Below are positions 1-10,440 of a stretch of DNA of 64,000 bases, piece by piece. Within the stretch, counting starts at the first letter, position 1. Each line of letters starts with the position of its first letter. A program made the translations under genes and the position numbers. The notes beneath the pieces were generated by a model that searched no databases, had not been told where the DNA came from, and saw only the letters and a list, made by a program, of their open reading frames with translations. The stretch lies in contig CAJNDS010002634.1 of NCBI GenBank assembly GCA_905221605.1, positions 620,001-684,000 on the forward strand, read 5' to 3'. The stretch is from Symbiodinium natans (taxonomy: Eukaryota; Sar; Dinophyceae; Suessiales; Symbiodiniaceae).

Positions 1-191
1 CACCCCCACCCACACCCACACACACACTCCACAAACACACACCAACTCACCACGCACACACACACAACACACAGCGCACCACACCACACGCTCCACTCGC
101 ACACACACACACACACACACTCACAGCACACATAAAAAACACACCACACACACGACACAACGCAGACACACACACACACACACAGCACCCG

Positions 192-222
<31 letters not shown>

Positions 223-421
223 CCACCCTACTCAACACACACACCACACACACACCCACACACACAACCGGCACCACACACCCCGTCACCACACCGTGCA
301 CACACCGGCACACACAGGCCGCACACACACCGGTCGATACACACCTGCACAACACACCGTCCAAACCCACACCACACCCCTCACACGCACACCACCCGCA
401 CGACACACACCCCACACACCC

Positions 422-465
<44 letters not shown>

Positions 466-600
466 CTACCACTCCCGCACTCCACCAGCTCACGCAACCC
501 ACACCCACACACAACACACACCATTCACACAGACTACTCCACTACACGCACACAGACTCACACACACTCACACACCTCACACACACTCAACACACTCAAA
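1..600. repeat. CA/CAC-rich microsatellite tract
   Basis: The first 600 bases are almost pure C and A, built from irregular CACA runs with perfect (CA)n stretches near 103-120, 198-222 and 425-463. Long open frames in it on both strands are low-complexity Cys/Val or His/Thr repeats and are not genes. From about 540 to 780 the pattern drifts to ACACTCA-type units. Confidence 0.9.
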
Positions 601-800
601 ACACTCAGACACACTCATACACCACTCAGACCACACGCATACACAACTCATACACTCTACGTCATACACACTCAGCACACTCATACACACGCAGACCCAC
701 GCAGACACACGCATACCAATATAACACTCAGACACACTCAGACAGACATTTCTCATACACACTCATACACACACTCAATACACCCTCATCCACAACACAC

Positions 801-1500
801 GCAGACACACGCAGACACACGCAGACACACGCAGACACACGCAGACACACGCAGACACACGCAGACACACGCAGACACACGCAGACACACGCAGACACAC
901 GCAGACACACGCAGACACACGCAGACACACGCAGACACACGCCGACACACGCAGACACACGCAGACACACGCAGACACACGCAGACACACGCAGACACAC
1001 GCAGACACACGCAGACACACGCAGACACACGCAGACACACGTAGACACACGCAGACACACGCAGACACACGCAGACACACGCAGACACACGCAGACACAC
1101 GCAGACACACGCAGACACACGCAGACACACGCAGACACACGCAGACACACGCAGACACACGCAGACACACGCAGACACACGCAGACACACGCAGACACAC
1201 GCAGACCCACGCAGACACACGCAGACACACGCAGACACACGCAGACACACGCAGACACACGCAGACACACGCAGACACACGCAGACACACGCAGACACAC
1301 GCAGACACACGCAGACACACGCAGACACACGCAGACACACGCAGACACACGCAGACACACGCAGACACCCGCAGACACACGCAGACACACGCAGACACAC
1401 GCAGACACACGCAGACACACGCAGACACACGCAGACACACGCAGACACACGCAGACACACGCAGACACACGCAGACACACGCAGACACACGCAGACACAC
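801..1500. repeat. 10-bp minisatellite GCAGACACAC, about 70 copies
   Basis: Seventy head-to-tail copies of GCAGACACAC fill this interval exactly. Only four variant copies are seen (941 GCCGACACAC, 1041 GTAGACACAC, 1201 GCAGACCCAC, 1361 GCAGACACCC), so the array is young or well homogenised. Because the unit is 10 bp, all frames stay open and give repeating Cys/Val/Arg peptides on the minus strand, which I do not regard as proteins. Confidence 0.97.
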
Positions 1501-1590
1501 CCACACACACCCACACACACCCACACACACCCACACACACCCACACACACCCACACACACCCACACACACCCACACACACCCACACACAC
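1501..1590. repeat. 10-bp minisatellite CCACACACAC, 9 copies
   Basis: Nine perfect copies of CCACACACAC follow the GCAGACACAC array with no spacer and in the same 10-bp register. They lead into about 20 bases of simple CA repeat. The sharp switch of unit in constant register suggests one array derived from the other. Confidence 0.97.
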
Positions 1591-1674
1591 GCACACACAC
1601 ACACACACACCCTTAAGCGCCTTCACAGGGTTCTAGAGCTCCAGAATTTCAGAATTTCAAGGGTTCGGGGGGGA

Positions 1675-1865
1675 AACCGATAGCATAACCCCCGACATCT
1701 GTAGCATAAAAAAGGGCACCTTCAGCATAAGAAAAAGCACCTTCCAGCATAATGGGGGGGGGGGAGCATAATTAAAAAAGTGGCGGAGCATAAGAAAAAA
1801 ATCGCCGGGGCAGACCGCATAAGAAAAAGCGGGGGGAGCATAAGAAAAAAATCGCTGCCCATATC
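1675..1865. repeat. AGCATAAGAAAAA-type short repeat cluster
   Basis: AGCATAA or GCATAA recurs at least seven times, several times as GCATAAGAAAAA followed by a G/C-rich spacer (GCACCTTC, GCGGGG, ATCGC). A looser relative (TATAGCATAA) appears near 6248-6332. No coding potential is seen. The cluster lies between the CA satellite and the first telomere-like tract. Confidence 0.7.
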
Positions 1866-2087
1866 ATATCCTATGGAATTTCGTATGTTTAATCTTGCTG
1901 TTATTTGGGACGTTCCCCCCTATATATACGAACAGTCCTGAATAGGAACCCCAAACCCCTAAACCCTCAACCCCTAAACTCTAAGCCCCTAAACCCTAAA
2001 CCCCAGAAGCCCTTACTTTTATTCCCATGAACCCCATAAGCCACTAAACCCTAAACCCCAGAAGCCCTTACTGTTATTCCCACTGGT

Positions 2088-2190
2088 TTCTGTTTCAAGT
2101 GCTCCGCTCAGGTTTGGGCAGTCATCCTCGGGGGCTCCCTGATCTTGAGCTTCTTCGCGGGCTACGGCATGTTCGCGCGGCCCTCGGAGA
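2088..2190 (+). CDS. Probable exon with a transmembrane segment
   Basis: The frame starting with TTC at 2088 reads a cysteine pair followed by a hydrophobic run (VWAVILGGSLILSFFAGYG) and then FARPSE. This is a typical single membrane-spanning segment with normal codon use, set between repeats. It ends at a possible GA donor (GAGATTATT) just where an ATT-rich microsatellite begins. The upstream boundary is unclear because the preceding 30 bases duplicate 2004-2035. The protein family is not recognised. Confidence 0.4.
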
Positions 2191-2450
2191 TTATTATTAT
2201 TATTACTATTATTTTTGCTATGACTATGACTATTACTATTACTATTGCTATTACTATTGCTATTGCTATTACTATTGCTATTACCATTACTATTACCATT
2301 ACTATTACTATTACTGTTACTGTTACTTTTACTGTTACTGTTACTATTACATTACTGCACTATTACGATTACTATTATTATTGCTATTAATTATTATGAT
2401 TACGATGACGATTTTTATTGTGATTTTTATTCTTGTTCTTATTCTCATCT
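2190..2450. repeat. ATT/ACT/GCT trinucleotide-hexanucleotide microsatellite
   Basis: Runs of ATTATT, ACTATT, GCTATT, ACCATT and ACTGTT units alternate for about 250 bases. Open frames here encode only Tyr, Ile/Thr or Leu repeats and are rejected as genes. Confidence 0.9.
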
Positions 2451-2664
2451 TACGATGCCAACTATTACAGATATGTATATACATATATTATGTTTGTGTT
2501 TGTTTTTGTTCTTTTTTCTTCGGAGGGGATGTGTGGAGGGTTGTTGTTAGGGTTTAGGTTCAGTTCCCGCCCAAGAACAACAAAGGTTTCGAGGACTTTT
2601 CGGGCTGCAGGGTCGAAGGAGGGTTTGGGGCTCAGGGGATTCCTGGAGGACGTTTGGGACCAAA

Positions 2665-2755
2665 TGGGTTTAGGGTTTAGGGTTTAGGGTTTAGGGTTTA
2701 GCAGGTTTAGCAGGTTTAGCAGGTTTAGCAGGTTTAGCAGGTTTAGCAGGTTTAT
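2665..2755. repeat. Telomere-like tract turning into GTTTAGCAG array
   Basis: About five TTTAGGG units pass directly into six copies of the 9-bp unit GTTTAGCAG. The shared GTTTAG core suggests the second array grew from a mutated telomere-type unit. Confidence 0.9.
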
Positions 2756-3119
2756 GGTTCATATGCCTTAGTAGGGATTGCCGTCGAGGCTTAACAAACA
2801 TGTGGTAGGCCCGGGCACACGCTGTTCCCTCAGTCTGGATACTGTGGGATTCATGCCGCCACCTGAATATATTGGACCTTCCCAAGCAACCCCAACAGTT
2901 ACGAGCGGAATCGACCGGAACAAGGGTTTGCTCAGAGCAAAGCATTTGAAAATCCCTACACCCCTAAACGCAGATATATATATATATTATAGAGAGAGAG
3001 AGTAGCCTTTACACCCTAAGAAAGGGAAAGTGTACCATAATCATTGGGCTATTTTTTGAAGTACAGTGCCACACTGGGAAAACCCTATATAAGCCCCAAA
3101 CGCCAAACACCGTGGCTAG

Positions 3120-3207
3120 ATACAAGCCCGCCGTTAAACTGTACGAAGCCCAGACCCGACTGCAGGAGATGTTTCTGCACTCCCCGGCCATCCGCCACCT
3201 GCACATG
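3120..3207 (+). CDS. Probable internal exon, unknown protein
   Basis: After a TAG acceptor the frame reads a charged, helical stretch (YKPAVKLYEAQTRLQEMFLH, then a His-rich end) up to a possible GT donor (ATG|GTCAGG). Composition is that of a real exon in a repeat-rich setting. The bases before it (GCCCCAAAC..CCGTGGCTAG) resemble those at 3424-3445, so the upstream intron may end in a dispersed element. The family is not recognised. Confidence 0.4.
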
Positions 3208-3914
3208 GTCAGGCCCCTAACATTTTTGCCCCTTGTTCGGGGCTTCGGATGGTTGAGGGTACCCCCAATCCATGCGCGGCTGTACTATGAAAGAAGGGCT
3301 CCACAAGAAACCAGAGCAAAAGAGAACGGCCACTACAAGCCCCTCCCGACCCTCTCTAATCTGTTGCCCTTTTTCCGTTTGCCTTAAATATAAAGTCTGC
3401 TTTCTAGAAGTGAGCAGAAAACCCACAGCCCCAAACACTGTGGCTTCAAAGAAGTGTTTGAGAGAACATTGTGAGCTGTGCGGCAACCGTTAGGCAACCG
3501 TTGTGCTAGGGTTTAGGGTCGAGGAGGTTAGTTAAGGGTGAAGGGGGGTTTCGAGTCTGGGCTCAAAAAGGGGGAGGGTTAAGGTGGTTTAGGATTCCGA
3601 GACTTTAGGGGGCCAGGTGAGGCTAGTTGAGTATCTTTGGGCTTCTCTAGCGCGAGTCAGAATCGTCGGATTTACGGGGTTTAGGAATCTTGGTTTGTTT
3701 TGTGCGGGTCTTTTTTTGGACTTAAAAGGCTTCTCAAGGCTTAGGGGCTTGGGGGGATCGCTCTTCCTCTGCCATCTGGGGCCCTCCCTGACACGCCTGA
3801 CTTCCGAGCTTCACCAGATGTGGGAGCCTAAACCCTAAACCCTAAACCCAAACCCCGCAGCCAAGGCTACAGTTCAAGTCTGTGGGCTTGAAGGTGAACC
3901 CTATGATACCATGT

Positions 3915-4055
3915 GGGGGTTACGAAAAAAACGGGGGGGGGGGGGTGGGGGGGCCCCCAATATAGATTCCCAAATAGTAGGATCCCTTCTAGTAAGCAAC
4001 AAGGTAGCCCCGAATTTCGGACGTCCCCCCCATGTCCCAAAACCCCCAGTTTGCC
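3915..4055. mobile_element. Inverted-repeat element related to family D (GGGGTTACGAAAA ends)
   Basis: The segment begins GGGGGTTACGAAAA and contains the internal block seen in the copies at 37.6 and 38.2 kb (CAAATAGTAGGATCCCTT, then a CAAGGTAGCCCC-type right half). Its right end is less clear. A run of G and GGGGGGCCCCCC lies inside. Confidence 0.5.
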
Positions 4056-4137
4056 CCGCGCCTCATTTCCTACAAAGAACTTGCAAGATCTTGCCTCTGA
4101 GAGTTCAAAAGCCCTCAAGAGCCACAGCTCCCCCAGG

Positions 4138-4260
4138 GGTTTCGGGTTTAGGGTTTAGGGTGCAGGGTGCAGCGTTCAGGTTGCAAGGTTCAGGGTTCAG
4201 GGTTCAGGGTTTAGGGTTTAGGGTTTAGGGTGCAGGGTTTCGGGTTTAGGGTTTAGGGTT
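4138..4260. repeat. Telomere-like TTTAGGG tract with CAGGGTT variants
   Basis: TTTAGGG units are mixed with GTTCAGG, GTGCAGG and GTTTCGG variants. This degenerate style is the commonest form of the repeat in the window. Confidence 0.85.
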
Positions 4261-4320
4261 TGGCCTCCGAGGCTCTCCGGTACTACCACACGGCTGGGAA
4301 GGCGGAGCTTGGGCTTGTGC
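4261..4320 (+). CDS. Short exon fragment
   Basis: One frame reads ASEALRYYHTAGKAELGLV with good codon use, wedged between two telomere-like tracts. A second coding-like patch (YATSAAYQAPSLVYVTDGGV) lies near 4573-4640. They could be neighbouring exons of one gene separated by a telomere-repeat intron, but the frames were not joined securely. Confidence 0.3.
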
Positions 4321-4445
4321 CTAGAGTAACTTTACCCTTAGAAAAAAACGGGTTTAGGGTTTAGGGTTTAGGGAAGTGCAGCTTCGGCGTATGTAGCCTC
4401 TTTGGAAGGTACAAGGTTGCTCCAGGTAGGGCTTCTGGGGCGAGA

Positions 4446-4531
4446 CCTAAACCCTAAACCCTAAACCCTAAACCCTAAACCCTAAACCCTAACCCTAAAC
4501 CCTAAACCCTAAACCCTAAACCCTAAACCCT
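4446..4531. repeat. CCCTAAA telomere-like array
   Basis: About twelve near-perfect CCCTAAA units, with one 6-base unit, end at CTGGGGTTTAGGGG where the orientation flips. Confidence 0.95.
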
Positions 4532-4924
4532 GGGGTTTAGGGGATTCGGGTGCGTAAGCCTTGGTGCAGTCTCTATGCCACCAGCGCAGCTTATCAGGCC
4601 CCGAGCCTTGTCTACGTCACCGATGGTGGCGTGCAGGAGATGATTAGGGTTTGGGGTTTAGGGTTTAGGGTTTAGGGTTTAGGGTTTGGGGTTTGGGGTT
4701 TAGGGTTTAGGGTTTGGGGTTCCCAAAGCCTAAAAGACAGTAATGCCCTTATCGCCCTTGAAGGGATTGTTTTTCATGTTTTGTTGGGGGGTTCTTTAGC
4801 AACAAGAGTCATCGTTCTTTCTAGTTCCTCGTTTTTGTTACTACGCGACGAGGGCTGTGAGGCGATCGTAGAGGTGCCAGTGTGAGCATGACGGCATCCT
4901 TCAATCCTCCTTAAAATATGCTGA

Positions 4925-5015
4925 TTGGGATGTTCCGTCTTATACTAACAGTGCTGAATAGGGATTCTAGTACCCCCTACTACAAAAAACCCTATCAAGG
5001 ACTGTTAGCAACATG
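4925..5015. mobile_element. Family B inverted-repeat element (decayed copy)
   Basis: The left arm TTGGGATGTTCC..TATACTAACAGT is followed by an internal AATAGGGATT and by the right half AAGGACTGTTAGCAACATG. The terminal CATCCCAA is lost. Confidence 0.65.
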
Positions 5016-5585
5016 TGCTTTTTTTTCGGGAGTGCTGGAATAAGTCAAGGCATGAACGGGCCATCTTGGATGTTGGTGAGTTTTACAGGTCAGGTCAGCA
5101 CGCAGTTTCTCTATAAGGGCTCATACAGATATTTTGCGATTCAAGGTAGCTCATGTTCCGGAATTCCTATCTAAACCCTCAACATATTCTTGGAGGGAGA
5201 CTTGCAGCATTCCTTTGCCACGTGGTAGCTCCTGCCACGGAGACCGAAGACCAGCCCAAAACCCTAAACCCCAAGCCCTGAGCCCTAAGCCCTAAACCCT
5301 ACCCCAAATTGTTTCCGAAAGCTGCGCGAGCAGACCCTGCTGCGAGACCTCAAGCTTGCACCTCCATCCGAGATGCTCCCCTCCCACCCATGAGAAAACC
5401 AAATGAACCCTAAGTGGGCTTATGGTTCTTATGTACCCTAGCGAGGGAGTTTGAGTGGTACATAGTGGTACAAGGTATATGAAGCCAATTTTCAGGGGTC
5501 ACCAAGGACAGCTTGAAGCCCGAAGCCTGCGAGTGCTTGATTCGCCTGGGCTTGCAGAGTGTTGTTCTTAGACCTACGATTGAAA

Positions 5586-5690
5586 GGGTTTAGGGTTAGG
5601 GTTTAGGGTTTAGGGTTTAGGGTTTGGGGTTTAGGGTTTAGGGTTTAGGGTTTAGGGTTTAGGGTTTAGGGTTTAGTAGGGTTTAGTCCT
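5586..5690. repeat. TTTAGGG telomere-like array
   Basis: About fourteen TTTAGGG units, with one TTTGGGG and one TTAGGG variant. Confidence 0.95.
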
Positions 5691-5807
5691 AAAGTGCCAC
5701 ATGACTTTGTGGAGTCGAAGCTGGCTTGACTAGGATGCCGGCAGTCCCTGCCTAAGCAACCCTCTCTTGTCCGCAGGTAGTCATAACCAGTGCGTGAAGG
5801 GAGACCT

Positions 5808-5954
5808 ACTTGGAGGTTCATGGTACTTATAACCCAATTGTAAGTGTACTTATAACCCACTTATCAGCCCCTTAAGTGCCCTGACATGGTTATGATTGGG
5901 CTTTTAGCACAGTGAGTTAATATTGGGATGTCAAGTACCATGAACCTCCAAGTA
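5808..5954. mobile_element. Family C inverted-repeat element, complete copy
   Basis: The ends TACTTGGAGGTTCATGGTAC and GTACCATGAACCTCCAAGTA are perfect inverted repeats. Internal sub-terminal blocks (TTATAACCC, CCCCTTAAGTGCC, TTATGATTGGG) are shared with copies near 22.3, 23.2 and 57.9 kb. It has no coding capacity, so it is a MITE-like non-autonomous element. No clear target-site duplication was seen. Confidence 0.85.
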
Positions 5955-6090
5955 AGCCAATCGCACTGCAGGATTGCACCGGCGTGTTGCAGTTACTGCG
6001 CCGGCGGAGCGCCAAGCACTCAGCATTTTAGGGTTTAGAATGAGCCATGCCTGTGTCAGCCATGAAGGAAAGGGTCGAGGTCAAATGACT

Positions 6091-6137
6091 GGGGTTTAGG
6101 GTTTAGGGTTTAGGGTTTAGGGTTTAGGGTTTAGGGT
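6091..6137. repeat. TTTAGGG telomere-like array
   Basis: Six to seven TTTAGGG units. Confidence 0.95.
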
Positions 6138-6509
6138 GTCCCTTCCCCCCCAGATATGTCCTATAGGGCGCCAGAAACTTTAACCCCTGATATTGATCTA
6201 CGTCCGATTATAAGTGCCAAGCTCAAACCCCCCTGCAGGCTGTATAGACCCTATAGCATATAATCCCCGTAAACCTATAATGACATGATACAAGCTGTGT
6301 CAACCCCATTTTAAGCCCCATATAGCATAAGCCCTAGAAACCCCTATACAAGCGAAACCCCCAAACCCTAAAGCCTAAACCCTAACTTTATCCTTGAGAC
6401 GCGGGTGGCAAAAACACAAACCTGAACCTTCATCCAAAACCAACCTGAAACCTCGAATTCCTAAATCCCGCATCCACTCCACAGGTGGGCAAAGGGGAGG
6501 ACCACCCCT

Positions 6510-6543
<34 letters not shown>

Positions 6544-6643
6544 GCCGGGCGGGGGAGGGGGACCGCGGACCATGCTGACATGGGCTCAAAGGCTACACAA
6601 GCCCATTGCATCTTGCAAAAGCACAACTTCCCCTTGGTCTGCC

Positions 6644-7210
6644 ATGTCCTTGGTCGCCATGCTGCTCCTGCGCTGCATCTTTGCGCTGCTGCTCCCCATG
6701 GCTGCAGCGTTGCGCGAGCAACCATCGGCCTCTCGCACCGGCGAGGCCGGTTTTCAGACGGCCAGCGGGTTGGAGCCGGACTCTGACGAGATTGTGAAGA
6801 AGGGTGCCTGGAAGTATGAGGACGCTGAGGCGAACTTTGCCTGGTTGAAGCCTGCCATCAAGGAGTGCTACACCAAGCACACGTGGACCGGCATGGACGG
6901 CGGCGCGAACGCGAACTATCAGCTGATGGCCATGTGTATCAAGGAAGAGTGCAACTATATCCCCCTTGGGAATTATTTTTGTTTATATAAAACCCAAGAG
7001 GGATACGAACAATACTATTGTTATTAAGGTTCTAAGGGGAGTATAGGCAAGAAGAACTGGTCTGGCCCCAGCCATGCCAGCAACGAAGTCACCATCGAGT
7101 CGGTCGAAGCAAGTTGGGGAAGCACCTTTGTTGAGCCTTTCCAAGACTACGCCCACTTGTGGCTGGGCTACAAGGGCCTCAGCATTGGCCTCATTCGCTA
7201 CGCGAAGTAG
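6644..7210 (+). CDS. Small secreted protein, two exons split by an introner
   Basis: Exons 6644-6950 and 7047-7210 join through a 96-bp GC-AG intron to give a protein of about 156 residues. The start at 6644 begins a classic signal peptide: MSLVAML, then a Leu-rich core, then PMAAA as a cleavage region. An in-frame upstream Met at 6572 would only add a non-signal extension. The mature part is acidic at first and has cysteines near the exon join. The second exon ends LGYKGLSIGLIRYAK before TAG. Without removing the intron the frame runs into YYCY and stops early. The family is not recognised, and the product is probably exported or enters the secretory pathway. Confidence 0.7.
6951..7046 (+). 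mobile_element. Introner, family A, inside the secreted-protein gene
   Basis: The intron begins GCAA and the next exon begins GCAA (6951-6954 and 7047-7050), as a 4-bp target duplication would leave. The element proper, 6955-7046, has inverted ends CTATATCCCCCTT and AAGGGGAGTATAG. Its terminal AG is the splice acceptor, and the GC donor comes from the target site. Splicing joins T to GC as a Cys codon and reopens the reading frame to a normal stop. Copies of the same element lie at 36.25, 44.9 and 18.24 kb. Confidence 0.8.
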
Positions 7211-7369
7211 CCTCCAGCAGACGCCGTTCTTGCATTCGCCATGCGTCGAAAGTCTTGCTGCGCACGCCTGCCGAGCTACCTCTCAAAGTAGATAAGTTAG
7301 CCCAGGGTGTCTGCAAGGAGCTCCGGCATTGCATGTGGGGTCCGGCAAAAATTGGTATGTCTATAAATA

Positions 7370-7480
7370 TAAATATTAAAAAGTAAGAAACAAGCACACA
7401 CACACAAACAAATATACATATACATATATATATATATATATATATACAAATATACGTAAGATATAAATATAAATATAGCT
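7370..7480. repeat. AT-rich TA-repeat tract
   Basis: A (TA)n core with flanking ATACATATA and AATATAAATA. It lies 3' of the secreted-protein gene and shows no coding potential. Confidence 0.8.
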
Positions 7481-7860
7481 TGAATTTGTGTGTTGCAATA
7501 AAGGCCGGAAACGCACAGGGGCCTTCAGCATCTGGGGTCCTCTTGCTGCGGTTTGCCCAGGCGCAGATTCTCTTGGCCCTCGCAGCATCAGACCCCGACG
7601 ACGAGCTTTCCGTTCTGAGGCCGGCTTGGAGGTCCAGGATACTTGGGGCTTTCCGAAACTAGGGTTCACTTTTGGGGGGTTCCTATAATGAGGACGATAC
7701 TATTTTGGGGTATTTCAGGGTACCCCCCCCCCCCCATTTTTGGAAATACCCACATATTTTACCCCAATTCTAGCTGTGCTTACGACCCCCCCAAAGTCCC
7801 CCGAGTCCTCTAAGTAGATGATAAGTGCCCTAAACCTAAAACTCCAAACCCCGAACCCGA

Positions 7861-7907
7861 ATTGGACTTATAATTGGGGGTCATAAGTACCCATGAACCT
7901 CCAAGTA
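7861..7907. mobile_element. Family C element, right arm only
   Basis: TAATTGGGGGTCATAAGTACCCATGAACCTCCAAGTA matches the right arm of the complete copy at 5808-5954. The left arm is missing. Confidence 0.6.
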
Positions 7908-8046
7908 AGTCTTTGGGTTGGTGAGGCAGTTAGCCGTTACTTCTCCGAGGGAAGCTGGGCTAAACCCTACACTCTGAACTCTAAACCCTAAACCCTAAAC
8001 CCCAAACCCTAAACCCCGAACAGAATCCTTGCCTGCTTCAGCGCGT

Positions 8047-8180
8047 GGAAACCCTAAACCCGAAACCCCAACCCAAACCCTAAACCCCAAACCCTAAACC
8101 CTAAACCCTAAACCCTAAACCCTAAACCCTAAACCCTAAACCCTAAACCCTAAACCCTAAACCCTAAACCCTAAACCCTT
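8047..8180. repeat. CCCTAAA telomere-like array
   Basis: About seventeen CCCTAAA units, the last twelve or so nearly perfect, after a few CCCCAAA variants. Confidence 0.95.
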
Positions 8181-8662
8181 AACTAAACAGTGAACTCAAA
8201 GCCTTGTCAGTCCTGTGCAATGCCATGGGTGCTCATTTGGACAGTTCTGGTTCTTTTGCTTGGCTTCGAAAGGGGTGGAGGGTTGAGGGTTTAGGGTTTA
8301 GGGCTCAGTTTGTTGGTCTCAGAGATATTGAAATATATTCACATATACATATACATATGTGTGAGTTTACTTGTGTGTTTTTTGGGCAGCCGAACAAGGG
8401 ACCCCAATTTGAGGAACTGACCGTCGTAGGTTCGCGAGCCTCGCACAGTTCAGTTGAGAGTTCATAGAGGTCCACGCCTCGGCACCCTTTGTCCGGAGAT
8501 GATTCAGGGCTGCAGATGCCCTAAGCCCTAAACCCTTAAACCCTAAATAAACCCTGAACCTTTCCCCTGAACCCTTAACCCTAAACCCTAACCCTAAACA
8601 CTAACAGGTTTTTGGGATCGTCCGGATTTTTGGAACAACCCCCCTCCATGGCCCAACTGCAG

Positions 8663-8719
8663 GGAGACCATGCAGCTGGCTGTGGCCCAAGGCTACGCGC
8701 CCACAGCTCAGCGTTGCGT
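8663..8719 (+). CDS. Possible ankyrin-like exon fragment
   Basis: After a CTGCAG acceptor, one frame reads ETMQLAVAQGYAPTAQR, which resembles the first helix and loop of an ankyrin repeat. A TTTAGGG tract begins immediately afterwards. It is too short for a firm family call. Confidence 0.3.
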
Positions 8720-9018
8720 CAGGGTTTAGGGTTTAGGGTTTAGGGTTTAGGGTCAGCCCGAATGTATACAGCTCCCTTGACTCCATTGACAGGGCCCTGA
8801 AACCCTGAACCCCCTAAACCATCCTAAACCCAAAACTTAAACCCCTAGACCCTGAACCCTGAACCCTATAAAGCTTTCAGTGCTTTATGTTTCAATCTTT
8901 TGGGGGTTCAAAAGCCCTCGTAAGGTGTAGAAACCGAGGTCCTTTTACGATCCCTTGGATCCTCGGCGCGATCCCACCTTTGCCTGCATCTCAGAAGGTG
9001 TAGGGTTTTTGGTAGTGG

Positions 9019-9109
9019 TTGGGATGTTCCCCCTTATACTGGCAGTCCTTGATAGGGATTATAGAACTCGCACATTAAGGCCTGTTAGTAGAAGGGGGCA
9101 ACATCCCAA
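9019..9109. mobile_element. Family B inverted-repeat element, complete copy
   Basis: The ends TTGGGATGTTCCCCCTTATA and AGAAGGGGGCAACATCCCAA form a near-perfect inverted repeat. The flanks GGTAGTGG (9011-9018) and GGTAGAGG (9110-9117) are an 8-bp target duplication with one mismatch. It has no ORF, so it is a MITE. Confidence 0.85.
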
Positions 9110-10336
9110 GGTAGAGGGTTCAGTGTTTGGATGTACCTCATCGCTGAAGCCTTGGGGGGCGGGGGGGGGGGGGGGGGGGGGGGGGCTTATTTGAGTACAC
9201 ACCCTGAAACTCAGCCACTCGGGCCACGAAGGGCACCGACATTTTTTTTGGAAACCTCGAGTTTTCAGTCGGAACCCCAAACCCTAAACCCTGAACCCTA
9301 ACCTAATAAACCCTAAACCTTATAAACCCTAACCCTAAACCCTGAACCCTAAACCCTAAACCCTAAACCTTATAAACCCTAACCCTAACCCGAAACACGG
9401 AGAGGCTTCCTCGTCCAAATGGGGCATCCTTGGCATGAGACGGAGGCCTCCAGCTAGGTATGTAGGCCCCGTTTGTTTGTAATACTGCTTTCCCCAAGGC
9501 CTAAACCCTAAACCACCTTATTGGGTGGAAGGGGGTCATACGTAGGATGTTTTTGTCAGGGGGTCTTCGGGTCCATGTTTTTGTCAGGGGGTCTTCGGGT
9601 CCATCCGAGACAAGGTTAAGCTTCAAAGCCGCTTCAATGGCCTTGGGAACATGAGGTCCTGGATGACTTCAAGCTGAACCCGGAGCAGAAACATTTTGCT
9701 CCAGCCTCAGCCGGCCTCAACGGTTGCAGTCGCAGCTTCGGTTGTGTCGGAGTTGTGAGTTTTTCTTCCTTTTTTTCCAACCGGGGGGGGGGGGGGGGGG
9801 GGAGGTCTTTGACGATATAGGGACACACATACATATGTATATACACGTTTATTGTTGTATGTTTCGATGTATATTTTTAGTCGTTTATTCACCACTAGTA
9901 GTTTGCACATTGCATATTGTAGAACAGCATCGTATCTACGTACATATCATGCTTGTTATCTGTTGATTACAACATGGGGGGATGAAGCCCACCGAAACCC
10001 ACCGAAGTCCCACACCCCAAACGCTCCAAGGAAGTTCGAAAGCCTCAAACCCTATCAACTTAAGGAAAATGAGGCCACCAGGCAGCTCGGGAGCAGCCGA
10101 AGCCCTATAGGAGGTTAGGGTTTAGGGTTTTGGGTTTTGGGTTTTGGGTTTTGGGTTTTGGGTACCGGGCTCAAAAAGGGCTTCGGGTGCAGGCTTCCTT
10201 CTATCCCCCTTTCTACATCTGCATACCTTCTAAGGGATTATGAAGGGCACCTCATGCCGGAAGTCCCTATGCGATTCGCAGGTCCTGGGCCTCCGCCCCC
10301 TGGCCGCACATGCACCCTGCGTGGTGTCCGCCATGT

Positions 10337-10440
10337 ACCTTAAGAACCCAAACCTACTGTTTTTCGGTAGGCTCTTCATATGAAGCCCTTATAGAGATCT
10401 TCTGTAACCTACAAGAAGAGTGGGTTGTGGGTTCTTTAGG
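10337..10440. mobile_element. Inverted-repeat element with CTTAAGAACCC ends
   Basis: CTTAAGAACCCAAACCTACT at the left pairs with the right end GGTTGTGGGTTCTTTAGG, and an internal block CCCTTATAGAGATCTTCTGTAACC is shared with 49345-49450. Related sequences are at 51.5 and 56.3 kb. Confidence 0.55.

Noticed and set aside
801-1500. CRISPR-like array
   Set aside because: The 10-bp units are contiguous with no unique spacers, and the setting is a eukaryotic nuclear genome.
47-1626. Long minus-strand ORFs (up to 292 residues) in the CA and GCAGACACAC arrays
   Set aside because: They are direct translations of 2- and 10-bp satellites, with all three frames open and no non-repetitive domain.
2099-2557. 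ORFs rich in Tyr, Leu or Ile/Thr over the ATT/ACT microsatellite
   Set aside because: Only the first part (2088-2190) has non-repetitive coding character; the rest is microsatellite translation.
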